Of a stretch of DNA of 64,000 bases, positions 20,776 through 31,257 are shown piece by piece; the first letter of the stretch is position 1, and the number at the start of each line of letters is the position of its first letter. Source of the DNA: Pyropia haitanensis (taxonomy: Eukaryota > Rhodophyta > Bangiophyceae > Bangiales > Bangiaceae); the NCBI GenBank assembly GCA_008729055.1, contig SDUX01000005.1:1682875-1746874 (forward strand). The letters run 5' to 3'. The position numbers and the translations under genes were made by a program. Under the pieces are notes generated by a model that did not search any database, had not been told where the DNA came from, and saw only the letters and a list, made by a program, of their open reading frames with translations.

Positions 20776-21372
20776 CCCCCCCACGGCGGCGGCGCCGCCG
20801 CCGCCGTCGTTGCCGCCGTCGGGCCGTGCCAGCGGCGGCGGCGGCGGCTCGACCCAGCCGTCCACCGGCAACGGAAATAGCGGCACCGGCGGGGCGCCGT
20901 CGAGCCCCGCCGCCCCGTCGTCGGAACCCCCGCCCGTGGCACCGACAATGGGCAGCGCGTACGCGGCGGCGGCGGCGGCGTCGTCGCGGTCGAGGCCGAG
21001 GAGACCCAGCTCGGGGGGCAGCCCGCCGCCGTCGCCACCGCCGCCGCCGCCGCCGCCAATGGTGCCGCCGCCGCCGCCGCGGCTGCCGCCGTCTCCGCCG
21101 CCCGCCACATCCGCCGCGCCAACGTCAGCCCCCCCGCGTCGGTCGTCCCCAACGACGCCGACGCCGTCGCCGCCGCCGCCGCCGTCCGTCCCGCCCACCA
21201 GGTGGACACTCGGCTCCTCCCCCGCCCCCCCCGCCGCAGCTGACAGCGACAAGCCCGGAACGAGGATGTCTGCTGGGTCACCGCCGCCGCGGCCCGCGTC
21301 CGACGCGGCGGCCGCGCTGAGGTGGGCGGCCCACTCCCACAGGTTGTGGGGGGGGGGGGCGGGCGGGTCCAT
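20776..21372 (-). CDS. Possible first exon of the bZIP gene, or separate Gly-rich ORF
   Basis: An ATG at 21372 begins MDPPAPPPHNLWEWAAHLSA, then a Gly/Asp-rich stretch with non-repetitive islands such as DILVPGLSLSAAAGG and LPPELGLLGLDRDDAAAA. These islands suggest real coding sequence. A donor (GTGAGC) at 20775 follows codon 199 in phase 0, and an acceptor at 20658-20657 would join in phase to the bZIP frame. If unspliced, the frame stops at 20761. No domain is recognised by itself; acidic and hydrophobic islands would suit an activation region. Confidence 0.4.
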
Positions 21373-21726
21373 GCCGTCCACCACCGGCGCGTCGCGGGGG
21401 GGGGGGGGGCGACGGGCGGCGCGGTGCGCGGCGGGGCGGCGCGGCGGGGCGGCCACGGGGTGACGCGTGGGTGCACGCAGGCCGGCAGGCGCAGGAAAAA
21501 AAAATAGAATAAAAACGGGCGCCGGCGCCGTCTAGGGAGAGCGAGAGATGGGGTCGGAACAGGACACCCCAAACCCACGCCTGGACAGCTGGTGCCCAGT
21601 GGCACCCCGCGCCGCGCAGCGGGCGCCGCAGTGGCTGCCGCCGCGCGTCACGGCACGCCCAGGCACACCCGCAGCGGCGGTGGCCGCCGCCTCCACCCCC
21701 AACCCGGCCCCCCCGCAGCCAACCGA

Positions 21727-21780
<54 letters not shown>

Positions 21781-22698
21781 GCCACCGCGGCACCGGCCGC
21801 CGCCACTGCCACTGCCGCCGCCGCAGCCGCCGCCGCGGCCGCCACCCCCGATGCCACCGCCGCCACCACCGCCGCCGCAGCCGCCGCTGCCGCGGCCGCG
21901 GCAGTAGCCTGGCCGGTCGCCGCACGGCCCGTGCGGAGCCACCCGGGCGGCAGCGGGGGGTAGAGGGGGGTGGGGGGGGGATGGCAGTGTGTGGCGGGCG
22001 CGGCAGTAGGACTGGTGGGGGGAGAGGGCACCCGCGCGTGCCGGCCCCGCCGCAGCCGCCCGGCGCGTGGGGCGGCACGCCGCGGAGGGGAGGGGGCGCG
22101 GGGGGGGGAGGGGAGGGCCGTCGTCACCCCACCCGCCACCCCACCAGCGTGCGCCGCCGCCACGCGGGCGCCGCCGCCGCCGCCGCCGCCGCCACCGCCG
22201 CCGCGGCGTCTGGTGGGGGGTGCTGGTGGTGGGGCGGCGGCGGCCGCCGCGGCGCTGCGCGGCGGCGGCGGGGTGACCCACGGGCGGCCAGCCGTGCGAG
22301 TGCCACGCCGGACAGCCGGGCCGTTTGGCGCCGCACTGGCCGGCCGCGGCCGGGCCGGTGGTGGCGGCGGCCGGCGGGGCGTGCAGCGCTCCGCGGCGCA
22401 GAGCGGGAGATGGACGGGGCTCTGCCGGCCAGCGCTGCTGCGGCCGCGCCGGCCGGCACAGCCCGCAGCGGGATTGGCTGCGCGGGGTGGCCCCCCCCGG
22501 GACGTGGTCGTGGCACGCGACCGAGTGGGGGGTGTCAGCAACGCTGCTGGTTGGACGAGGAATTGGGGTTGACGGCGACACACCCATTGGTGGGGGCGTG
22601 GGTGTGGTGGGGTATGTAGGCTCTCGCTGTTGCTCGTAGCGCGACGTGGCGCGGAGGCGCGAGGTCGCGTGGGGCGGGCGCGCCGCGCGGCGGTCGCT

Positions 22699-22729
<31 letters not shown>

Positions 22730-23306
22730 AGGCGTCGTCGTGGCGGTCCCCTCCGGCCGCCCACAACCGCGCTCCCATGAAAGGGATGCTGTTTTTGGAT
22801 GGCTGCCCCATGATGCGGGCGGCGTTGTGGATGGTCGGGGGGGGGGACAGGGTTTGGCGACGTGGCATGCGGGGAGCCCAGCGTGAGAGACGCACAAACG
22901 GGGCTGAGAACAGAGAGTGAGAGGCGGATGAGGGTGGGGGCGCAAGCGGGTGACGCGCTGCACGTGCCTGGGTGCACGACCGTCCCACCCCCCCCGCTGG
23001 CCCTACTCGTGGATGCGTCACGGTCGCGTGCGCATCGCTGGCACGTCCGCGGAGGTCGGCGCTGTGCAGTCCCTGGCACGACCGTCGAGGCCGTCTCGGA
23101 CGTCGTGGCTGGCGGGCAACGGCTTGGAAAGCAACGCCTGGCATCCTATTCACAGTTTCTTCAGCAGGCGCCCCCCCTTCGGCTCTCCTCGGGCACGAGC
23201 TCGCTGGGCGTGCCCGCCCAACCCCTTCACAAACGCACACGCCCCACCAGTCAGTTGCACCCCGCCCACGGGCGCGGCTGCCGCTCAGGCGTTCGGGCAC
23301 TGCAGC
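21373..23306. other. GC-rich intergenic region with CCG microsatellites
   Basis: Holds a long CCG run at about 21726-21785 and related GCC/ACC repeats up to 21905. Many frames are open only because of composition. A short minus-strand segment near 22790 (MGQPSKNSIPFMGARLW) looks protein-like but cannot be tied to a gene. The 3' end of the VOC gene lies at the right edge. Confidence 0.4.
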
Positions 23307-23744
23307 TCACGCGTCTGGGTAGTAGCGGATCTCCACCGTGTTGCCCTCCGGGTCCTTGAGGTACACCGACGTGCCCATCCCCCGCGCGCCGCTCAGCTGC
23401 CGCACAGGCCCCGCCGGGAGCCCCGCGTCAGCGACGCGGCCGCGCACCGCCTCCCAGTCGGCGCGGTCCAGGTTGAGGCACAGGTGGCCAGCGGGCCCCG
23501 GCGGCGGCACCGCCTTGCCGTCCGCGGCCGGGAAAAAGTCGAGGATGGTCGCCGCGCTGATGCGGACCGACGGGAAGGGCACGTCGCCGCCGTGGAACTC
23601 GGCAAGGCGCAGCGGCTCCAGGCCGAGGATGTCGGTGTAAAAGGGGAGGATGGTGGCCACGTCGGCCACGTCCATGGCCACGTGGTCCAAGTCGCCCGTC
23701 ACGTACTTCTTGGTCGCACTCGCCGGCGGCGCCGATGCCGCCAT
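23307..23744 (-). CDS. Glyoxalase/VOC-superfamily protein
   Basis: A 145-residue single-domain protein of the vicinal oxygen chelate fold, related to lactoylglutathione lyase and dioxygenase-like proteins. Paired beta-alpha-beta units are visible: LDHVAMDVADVATILPFYTD then ILGLEPLRL, and later GHLCLNLD with VYLKDPEGNTVEIRYYPDA. Candidate metal ligands are H21 (LDHVAM), H87 (GHLCL) and E138 (NTVEIRY), the usual positions in the family. The start at ATG 23744 gives a short Ala/Ser leader and the family length; earlier in-frame sequence has no homologous content. No intron. The substrate cannot be predicted. The gene stands alone, with intergenic DNA on both sides. Confidence 0.88.
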   Translation of the reverse strand: MAASAPPASATKKYVTGDLDHVAMDVADVATILPFYTDILGLEPLRLAEFHGGDVPFPSVRISAATILDFFPAADGKAVPPPGPAGHLCLNLDRADWEAVRGRVADAGLPAGPVRQLSGARGMGTSVYLKDPEGNTVEIRYYPDA

Positions 23745-24333
23745 GGTGCACCGGCGGCGGGGGGAGCGGGGCCGGCCTGGAACCGGTGTCGGGCGGGCTC
23801 TCCGGCTGGAAGACACAGCCAGACGGGGGTCACCAAGCCCGGAACGAGGTGGGAACAGAGCGGTGGGTGGGGAGAAGGCGGAGACACAGCTGCTGCTGCT
23901 GCACATGGTACGCGGCAGACGCCCAGACCAGACCGACACAGGCGGGAAAAGGCCGTCCAACAAAGAACACAGGGGCAATGGGGGTGGTGGTGGTCGTCGT
24001 CGTCCTTGTCGGAGAGGGCCGCACGAGGGCGCACTCAAAAAGAGTCGGCCTGGTCGACCTGCAGCTGCCGGCGCCGAGCGCGCAAGGCCAGCACCGCTCG
24101 CAAAGCCGCAGAGTGCGTGGATGGCATCGAGAAATCGGGGCATCCGGTCCCCGGTCATTTGCCCGATCACGCTGAGTTCTTGGTCCACCAAAAATGGCGT
24201 CATGTTTCGATCCAGTGAGAGTCAATAGTGTAATTACGAGAGTTTCTCGCCTCAAGCAGGGGAGATTCACGATGGCGACGCGTCCGACAGACGACGGTCG
24301 TCGCGCGTCTCGTGCCCAGTTGTGAAGAGAGTA
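23745..24333. other. Promoter side of the VOC gene up to a MITE
   Basis: No gene is recognised. GC falls steadily toward the MITE that starts at 24334. Confidence 0.4.
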
Positions 24334-24883
24334 GAGGGATTTTGTGAGATCGTTTGTGAGATCTTCGTGAGAACTAAGGCTCTAATTGCGGACACCATGG
24401 TCCATTTTAAGGTCAAACTCAAGATTCGACATTTCACGTGAGATTGTTTGGTGAGAACTCGGGGGTCTGTTCTCACATACTTGTGAGATCTCCACGCTCC
24501 CTGTAAGTCCCAAGGTCCAGCTGTTGTGCAGGGAGTAACAGCAAATTGATGGCGCAATGGAACTGTTGGCGCCGCACTGGTCCGCGCGCGCACGTCGTGT
24601 GCCGCCTGTGCCGCGTCCCGACGTCGACTGTGCGACCGCAGCGCGTGTGCAACGTCGTTTTCCCTCGCGGCCAAGAACACGATGGCATCCAAGGAGCAGC
24701 TTGACGAGGCCACACGGTCTCTCGTATGTAAATATTGGGACCAACTACTAGAGCATTCTCCTTCTCACGCAGGGGGATCTCACAAAAACACTGGCGTCTC
24801 GTTGTGACGAGATCTTGCAAAGACCCTAAATATTGCTTAGTTGTTGTCACGAAGATCTCACGAACGATCTCACAAAAACTCTC
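24334..24883. mobile_element. MITE with 37-bp terminal inverted repeats and TA target duplication
   Basis: The first 37 nt (24334-24370) match the reverse complement of the last 37 nt (24847-24883) at 34 positions; the shared core is TTTTGTGAGATCGTT then GTGAGATCTTCGTGA. The dinucleotide TA stands directly outside both ends (24332-24333 and 24884-24885), as expected of a TA target duplication made by mariner/pogo-type transposases. The 550-bp interior is A/T-richer than the flanks, repeats GTGAGA/TCTCAC motifs several times and has no credible transposase. It is therefore a non-autonomous element. Confidence 0.85.
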
Positions 24884-24885
24884 TA

Positions 24886-26103
24886 GTGAGGTGTGCAGGA
24901 CGTGACATCAGGGTCGGAGGGGGGAGCGAGGGGGGTACAGACAGGTCAGAGTGCGGCCGGCGGTGACGGACGGGCTAGCGCGCGGCGGCGGGAATGGCGA
25001 CGGCAGACTGCCGAGCTGGCAGCGTGATGGCGCGGGGGCCACCCGCCCGCCTCTCGGGGGGAGCCACTGGTCACCCAACCCGTAGCTGTGCGTGTCGGGG
25101 CGCGGCGTCGACCGGGCGTCCAGGTTCCGAAGCGAGAGCTCTGCCAACCCAGTCCGACCACACCGTGGCGGTCGCCGTCGTCGCAGGCACAGCCGCTGGG
25201 AGACACAAACCCGACAGACGAGGCGCTCACCCAGAAAGAGATGTACCCACACGACGTTATAAAAAAAGCAAGCAAGAGCAACGCGCCGCGCCATCAAACG
25301 GTCTGTCCAAACGCCCTACACGCCCCCCCCCCCCCTCCCATGCCGCCCTTCCCCCCCTCCCCCCGCCCGCTCACGGTCTCTATCCTCCCCCCCACCAACC
25401 ACAGCCAGCGCTCGGGGGCGGCTCCAAAACGCACATCACAAGCACAATGCACAGGGGCGGTGGCGGGAGACAGGCGGCCCCGCCAGGCGTCGGCGGGGTG
25501 CGCAGGGGGGAGCTCGGCATGGCTCCCGACTGCTACCCCGCAGCGCCACCACACGCAAGAGCGAAGATGCCCTCAGGAAGTCCGTGGCAGGGACGCGCCG
25601 CGCAGATGGTACATCGCCGAGGCGGCGGCACAAAGCCGGGGTGCGACGCGGATGTAGAGGCGGGAGAGTGGAACGGCGGGGGCCCGCACAGCGCGGGGAG
25701 CACCGCCCCCCAACCGGCGCCCACCACCGCATCGCCACAGCCCGAAGCGGGATCCCGCCCCTGCACGTCGCCCCCCCCCGACACCCCCTTCCGTCCGCCC
25801 ATGCCCATACCGGCGGTGACCACACTGTCCACCCTGTGCCTCGGTGGTGGCTGCGGCCGGGCCAGACGCCACCCGACCACCACCAAGGATGGATGCCGCT
25901 GGGTCTGCACGCAATGGCGGCCGAGAAAGGGTGCGACTGCACGAGTAGCACTCACAGGTGATGTCCAGTCAGCCGCACCAGCCGCGTGGCGGGCGCACGC
26001 CGCGGCACAAAGGGTTTTCATCTGCTGCTCCGCTGCTCCCGCCCCCCCCCCCTCCCCCCCCCCCCGCCCCCCCCGGGCAACGGACCCGCCGCCGCCGGCA
26101 ACG
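24886..26103. other. Intergenic, GC-rich, no gene seen
   Basis: Several unrelated frames stay open because of composition, and C-rich runs occur near 25325 and 26041. Nothing is recognised. The right end is the 3' flank of the coiled-coil gene. Confidence 0.4.
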
Positions 26104-29082
26104 TCAATTCACCGCCGCAAACGACTGCAGGTCGTCTGGCGACGACGGCGCGTCCGACAACCGCCGGCCCCCCGACGCGCGGCGCTCCCCCCCCGGGCTG
26201 AGCGACAGGGACCAGCGGCGGCCAGCGTCGGCGAGCGGCGGCTGTGCCTCCTCCGCGGCAACCCCGTTGGCCAGCTTGTTCAGCTGGTTCCGCAGCTTGA
26301 CGCTCCGCTCCCGCTCCTCCGCGAGCGCCACCTTGGTCGCCACCATCTCGCGGACGACCTCGTCGGCGGCGCCGCCGTCGCCGCCGCCGCCGCCGCCGCC
26401 GCCGTCGCCGCCGCCCCGGTCGGAGGCCGCGGCGGCCGCGGCGACGCGGTCGGCGAGGCGCGCCTCGGCGTCCTCGGCGCGCCGGACGGCGGCGGTGGCG
26501 GCCGCCTCGGCGGCATCCCGCGCCGACTTCATTGCCTCGAGCCGCCGCACCGCCGACCGGAGCTGCCGCCCCGACGCGGCGGCCGCCTTGGTCGCCTCCG
26601 CCGCCGCCGCGGCGGTCGCGGCCGCCTCGGCCGCGTCAGCCGCCGCGGGCGCTGCCGTGGACGGGGCGGCCGGCGGTGCGGGCGCCGCCGCCGCCGCGGA
26701 CCGCAACGCCGCAATCTCCGCGTCGGCCGCCTCGCTCTCTGCCCGCAGCGCCGCGAGGAGCGACAGCAGCCGCTGGAAGTGGGCGTCCTTGGCCGCCGCC
26801 GCGGCGGCCGCCTTGGCCAGCGCCGCCTCCGCGGCGGCCAGCCGGGCGGCCGTGTCGGCCGACTCGCCGTCGCGGCTGCTGCTGCTGCCCGCCTCGTCCT
26901 CGTCCGTCACCCGCGACATGCCGCGGCTGACGACGCCCGCCTCTTCCGCGACCGCCGCGGCTTCTTCGGCCGCCGCCAGCTGCCGCTGCAGCGTCGACAC
27001 GTCGGCGGCAGCGGCACGGGCGTCTGCGCGGGCGCCGTCCACCGCGCGCTCCGCCGCGGTCGCCCGCGCGACCGCGTCGTCCCGCTCCCCCTCCAGCCGC
27101 GCAATCGACGCCGCCGCCGCGGCGGCGGCGGTCGCAGCCGCCGCCGCCGCCGCCGCGCCCGACCGCTGCAGCTCCTCCACCTCGGTCGCCGTCGACGCGG
27201 CCGCCGCTTCCGCGTCGGCCGCCGTGGCCTGTGCGGCCGCGGCGGCCCTGTCGGCCGCCGCCGCCGCCGCCTCGGCCGCCGTCGCCCGCGCGGCCGCGTC
27301 TGCCGACCGTGCCTCGGCGGCCACGACGGCCGCCTCGGCACTCTCCGCGACCGCCCGCGCCGAGTCACGGGCGGCCACCGCCGCCGCCGCCTCGGCCGTC
27401 GCCGCGTCGAGCCGCTCGCGAAGTGCACGCTCCGCGTCGGCGGTGGGCGCGGCCGCCGCGGCCGCCGCCGCCGTCGCCGCTCTGGCCGTCGACGCGGCGC
27501 CCGCCCCCCGCCCCGTCTCGGCCGCCGACGCGGTCGACACGGCGGCGGCGGCGGCGGTCAGCGCGGCGGCTAGGTCGCTGCCCGCGGCGAGGCGGGCCGC
27601 CTCGGCGGTCGCCGACGCCAGCCCCGCCTCGGCCGCGGCGACCCGCCCCCGCGCGGCGGTCGTGGCGGACAGCGCGGCCGCGAGCGCGCGGTCCCGCTCG
27701 GCGAGCGCGGCGGCCGTCGCGGCGGCACCCTCCGGCACCGGCACCGCCGCGCGGCGGGCGAGGACCAGCTCCTCCGCCATTCGCGTCCGCACCGCCTCGG
27801 CAGCCGCCGCCGCGTCGCGCGCCTGCCGCTCCGACGCCGCCGCCGCGGCGGCCGCCGCCGACGACGCCCGCTCCGACGCCGCCGACGCGGCGGTCAGGGC
27901 GGTGAGGCGGATGCGGAGCTCCGTCGCCTCCTCGCTCGGCGTACCGCCAAGTGCGGCGGCGGCGGCGGCGCGGTCGCCGCCGCCGGTGCTGCCGGCAGAG
28001 CCGTCCGCACCGGCGGCGGGGGTGGCCCCCGCCCGGGCCGCCTCCCCCACCGACGCCGACGCGGGTGCGGGCGGTGGTGGGCCGCCCGCCGGCGCGGCGG
28101 CGGCGACGGCCGCGCCCTGCTTGGCCCGCAACGCCGCGTAGGCCGACCGCAGCGCGTTGTACATGGTGCTCAGCTCCGCGTACGTGGCCTTGGTCTTGGC
28201 CGAGTGCGTCGCGTACGCCTCCAGCCGGTGCCGGTCCGCCGCGTGCGCCGCCTCGAGCGCCGCCACCCGCGCGCGCAGCGCCTCGACCGACTCGCCCGCC
28301 CGCCCGCCGCCGTCGCCAACCGCCGCGCCGGCCGCGGGCGGAGCGGATGCCGCGGCGGGCGCCGCCGCGGGCGCCACCACCGACGCGGGCGCGACGGCGC
28401 GCGCGACGCCCGCTACGGCGCCCGCCGCGGCGGCCATCGCGCCCACCGCGACCGCCCCCGCGCCCGCTGCCCAGCCCCCCCTCCCCATGCTCCCCCTCTC
28501 CTCCTTCTCCACCGCCTCCAAGTCCGTATCCACATCCGACAGCCCGTCCGAGTCGCTCGCATCCTCCTGGTCGTCGCCGCCACCCGCACCCACCACCACC
28601 GTCCGACCGCGCAGCACGACGGGCGGGCCGGCCGCCGTCCCGCCTACGCGCCCCCCGCCTCCTCCCCCCCCGCCCGCCACCCAGTCCAGCGTCACCATCG
28701 CGTCCGCGTCCGTGCCGAGCTGCCCCGGCCGCACCGTCCCGCACGCAACCACCTCCTCCACCGCCGAGCCGCCGACCAGCCGCACCGCCACCAGCGACAG
28801 GTCGCCCATTACCCCCGACAAGCGGATGGACGCCGCCCAGGGGGACCCCACGCCGGGCCGACCGCCGCCGCCGCTACCGCCACCGCCGCCACCGCCAACA
28901 ACGCCGCCGCTGCTGCCCGCGGCGGACGTGCGCAGCGTGACCGCGGGCGTCGCGGCGGGGGGAATGGAGGAGGTGGCCGCGACCCAGCGGAGGAGGTATG
29001 ACCCCGCCGGCGGGCCCGCCAGCGATGACACGGTGAAGCGCACGCCGCCGCCGGGCGGGCGCCCGCCGGCCGCCAACGCCAT
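26104..29082 (-). CDS. Large Ala-rich coiled-coil protein
   Basis: Intronless frame of 992 residues. The N-terminal 150 residues form a beta-rich segment (VRFTVSSLAGPPAGSYLLRW, then SIRLSGVMGDLSLVAVRLVG and DAMVTLDWV) that resembles an N-terminal C2-type domain in general pattern; this is an impression, not a proven match. Next comes an acidic stretch (DDQEDASDSDGLSDVDTD) and a low-complexity hinge. From about residue 250 to 930 there is near-continuous heptad-like Ala/Glu/Arg sequence with AALEAAHAADRHRLEAYA, ELSTMYNALRSAYAALRAKQ and VREMVATKVALAEERERSVK. The C-terminus is Ser-rich (WSLSLSPGGERR), a possible phosphorylation site. The ATG at 29082 is the first one in frame. A structural or tethering role is possible; no specific homologue is claimed. 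Confidence 0.75.
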   Translation of the reverse strand: MALAAGGRPPGGGVRFTVSSLAGPPAGSYLLRWVAATSSIPPAATPAVTLRTSAAGSSGGVVGGGGGGGSGGGGRPGVGSPWAASIRLSGVMGDLSLVAVRLVGGSAVEEVVACGTVRPGQLGTDADAMVTLDWVAGGGGGGGGRVGGTAAGPPVVLRGRTVVVGAGGGDDQEDASDSDGLSDVDTDLEAVEKEERGSMGRGGWAAGAGAVAVGAMAAAAGAVAGVARAVAPASVVAPAAAPAAASAPPAAGAAVGDGGGRAGESVEALRARVAALEAAHAADRHRLEAYATHSAKTKATYAELSTMYNALRSAYAALRAKQGAAVAAAAPAGGPPPPAPASASVGEAARAGATPAAGADGSAGSTGGGDRAAAAAALGGTPSEEATELRIRLTALTAASAASERASSAAAAAAAASERQARDAAAAAEAVRTRMAEELVLARRAAVPVPEGAAATAAALAERDRALAAALSATTAARGRVAAAEAGLASATAEAARLAAGSDLAAALTAAAAAVSTASAAETGRGAGAASTARAATAAAAAAAAPTADAERALRERLDAATAEAAAAVAARDSARAVAESAEAAVVAAEARSADAAARATAAEAAAAAADRAAAAAQATAADAEAAAASTATEVEELQRSGAAAAAAAATAAAAAAASIARLEGERDDAVARATAAERAVDGARADARAAAADVSTLQRQLAAAEEAAAVAEEAGVVSRGMSRVTDEDEAGSSSSRDGESADTAARLAAAEAALAKAAAAAAAKDAHFQRLLSLLAALRAESEAADAEIAALRSAAAAAPAPPAAPSTAAPAAADAAEAAATAAAAAEATKAAAASGRQLRSAVRRLEAMKSARDAAEAAATAAVRRAEDAEARLADRVAAAAAASDRGGGDGGGGGGGGDGGAADEVVREMVATKVALAEERERSVKLRNQLNKLANGVAAEEAQPPLADAGRRWSLSLSPGGERRASGGRRLSDAPSSPDDLQSFAAVN

Positions 29083-31257
29083 GCCGCCGGGCGGGCGCGG
29101 GTACACCGGCGGCCGCGACTGCGGCGTCGACGGCGGCGGCCGCAGCGGCCGCGGCGACGGCGGCACGGGCGGCGGAGCGGGGCGGGCGGGGGAGTGGGGC
29201 ACCGGTACGGCGGGGGGGGGGGGGAGGAGGGGGGCGTCGGACTGGGGAGGGGAGCGTGCACGTCGGCGGGAAAGGGGCGCGCCATCGGCCGACGACGGGG
29301 GGGGGCGGGGGTGGGGGGGACAGCGGAAAGGCGGACGGGGCGGCGCAGAGGGAGAGGGGGGAAAAGTGTTGGCGGCGGCCGCCGCACCGCGGCGGGCGGG
29401 CGGCGCGGTCGGCGTGGCGGCGGGGGCGCAGCCAGCTGCCAGCTGGCGCCGCCGCCGCCGCCGGCGCCCCCTGCTGTGACGACGGTCGCCGCCGGCGGGG
29501 CGCGGGCGCTGGCCGCGGCGTGGCGCGGCGGCGCGGCGCGCTGTGGCGCGGCGAGGCGCGCGGGGGCGGGCAGGGGGGGGGGGCGCAGCGACCAGAAACA
29601 AAAGTACAGGGCGGACCGCTGTCCTGGGTCTCCCGCCCGACCCCCCCCTCCCCCCCCCTCCCCAGCCTCACGCACGGCGGGCCACGCGGGGGGTGCTCAG
29701 CGGTGGGGGGGGCGTGGGCGGGGGCGGCGGCCGCCGGCCGCCGGGGGGCGCTGGGCCGCGCGCCGCGCGCGTTGGCGCGCCGGCCGCCCGCGCCGCGCGC
29801 GGTGTGGCAGCGCGTGCGCGCCCCCCGTTTGGGCTGTCGGTTGCAGGGGGGAGGGGTGGCCGGCGGGCCAGCCATGCACCGAATCAGCCAGCTGCCTGTC
29901 TGCCCAAGAAAACCCAACCGTAGTGACGAACACCCGCTTTGCGGTGGGCAGAGAGAGGTGGAGGCCCGCGGGTAGCCCAGCGGCGCACCCTGCGCGGAGC
30001 GGGGGGGGGGGGTGGTGTGACCTGGCACAGGCAGCCGGCCAGCTTTCCCCGCGCCCAACAGTCGGTGATTCACCACCAGCCCAACGGCACAGATCGAAAA
30101 AACGTGGCGAGCTGTCAGACTCTACCGAAATTGGGTACACTGTAACCGGAATACAAGTCCGAAGCGACTGCGCTGGATGTGACACGACCGCACCATACAC
30201 GACCGGTACGGGTACAAACGTACACGCGGGCCGGCCACACGTGGCCGTGCGGACACCCGCGTCCGCCCCGCGCGGGCCCAGACCGCGCCGCCAGCGCGTC
30301 TTCACGACAGCGGCGCCGGTATGCACACGCACGCTGGGGCGCTACCGCGCTGCGCCACCACCGCCCGCATCATCTGCAGCACAAAAAGTGGGGCGCGGCG
30401 GAACCGCCGCCGTCACCACCGCCGTCGCTGCCAGCATTGACGCGACCGCCACCGTCGCCGCCCGCTGTCGCCACGGCCGCCACCGCCTTGGCGGCTGCCG
30501 CCGCCGGCACGGGCCAGCCGCGCCGCCACTGACGCGAGGAGGTGGGCGACGCGCCCGACGCGGGGCGGACGCCGCTACCGCGACGCGCGGTGGATGACGC
30601 GACCGACGCGCGGGGGGTCATGCCGCGACCGACGCGCGGGCCATGACGCGACCGACGCGCGGTGCCTGCCGCCGCCGCCGGCTCAGTCGCAGCCGCCAGC
30701 GCTGGCGATTCCCTCCCCTCCTGTGGCAAGAAGCACAGCGCGCATATCCCCCCCCGCCCCCCAACCTCCAAAGGGCGGGCGAAAAACAAAGTACCGCGTC
30801 CGCCGCGGCCGAGCGCGACGCGACGCCGAGACGGCGGCGGCCCGCCGCGCACGGCCACGTCAGCGGCGGACGGCACGCCCACCATCCCCTGGGGGGACGC
30901 GGCTGCCGCGGCCGCGGCGGCGGTGGAGGCCGCGACGGTGGGCACAGCGGCGTCGGGCGGCCGCGGCGGCGGCGGGGCGGTGGGGTGCCGCGCGCCGCCG
31001 CCACACGGGCGGCACGTGGCGGCTGGCCGCCGCGGCGGCGGGCGGGCCGCGAGTGCGTGGCCCGCGGCGGCCGCCGCGGCGGGCGGCCGCGGCTGGGGCG
31101 GACGCGTCCCCCCGCCGCCCCCCCCCTCCCGGCGTCCCTGCACCTTGCGAGGCGCGGGACCCCGACTGCCGGTCCCCACAGGGAGCGCACACGTCCCTCC
31201 CCCCTGCGGCCTCCCCCTCGCACCCCGCCCCCCCCCTCGTTCGATACCCGACCCTCG
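29083..31257. other. Intergenic, GC-rich, with a short tandem repeat
   Basis: No gene is recognised. Near 29880-30200 GC drops and the DNA looks like an ordinary spacer. Three tandem copies of CGCGACCGACGCGCGG, spaced 24-25 nt apart, lie at 30594-30664. Confidence 0.4.
30594..30664. repeat. Three-copy tandem repeat of about 24-25 bp
   Basis: The core CGCGACCGACGCGCGG follows ATGA or ATGC in each unit, at about 30594, 30619 and 30643. Confidence 0.75.

Noticed and set aside
21648..23300. Long minus-strand ORF between the bZIP and VOC genes
   Set aside because: Mostly Arg/Pro/Ala from CCG repeats. One short plausible segment near 22790 is not enough to support a gene.
24994..29479. Several 400-850-residue plus-strand ORFs opposite the coiled-coil gene
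   Set aside because: They are shadows of the minus-strand Ala-rich frame; alanine codons read in other frames give Arg, Pro and Ala runs.
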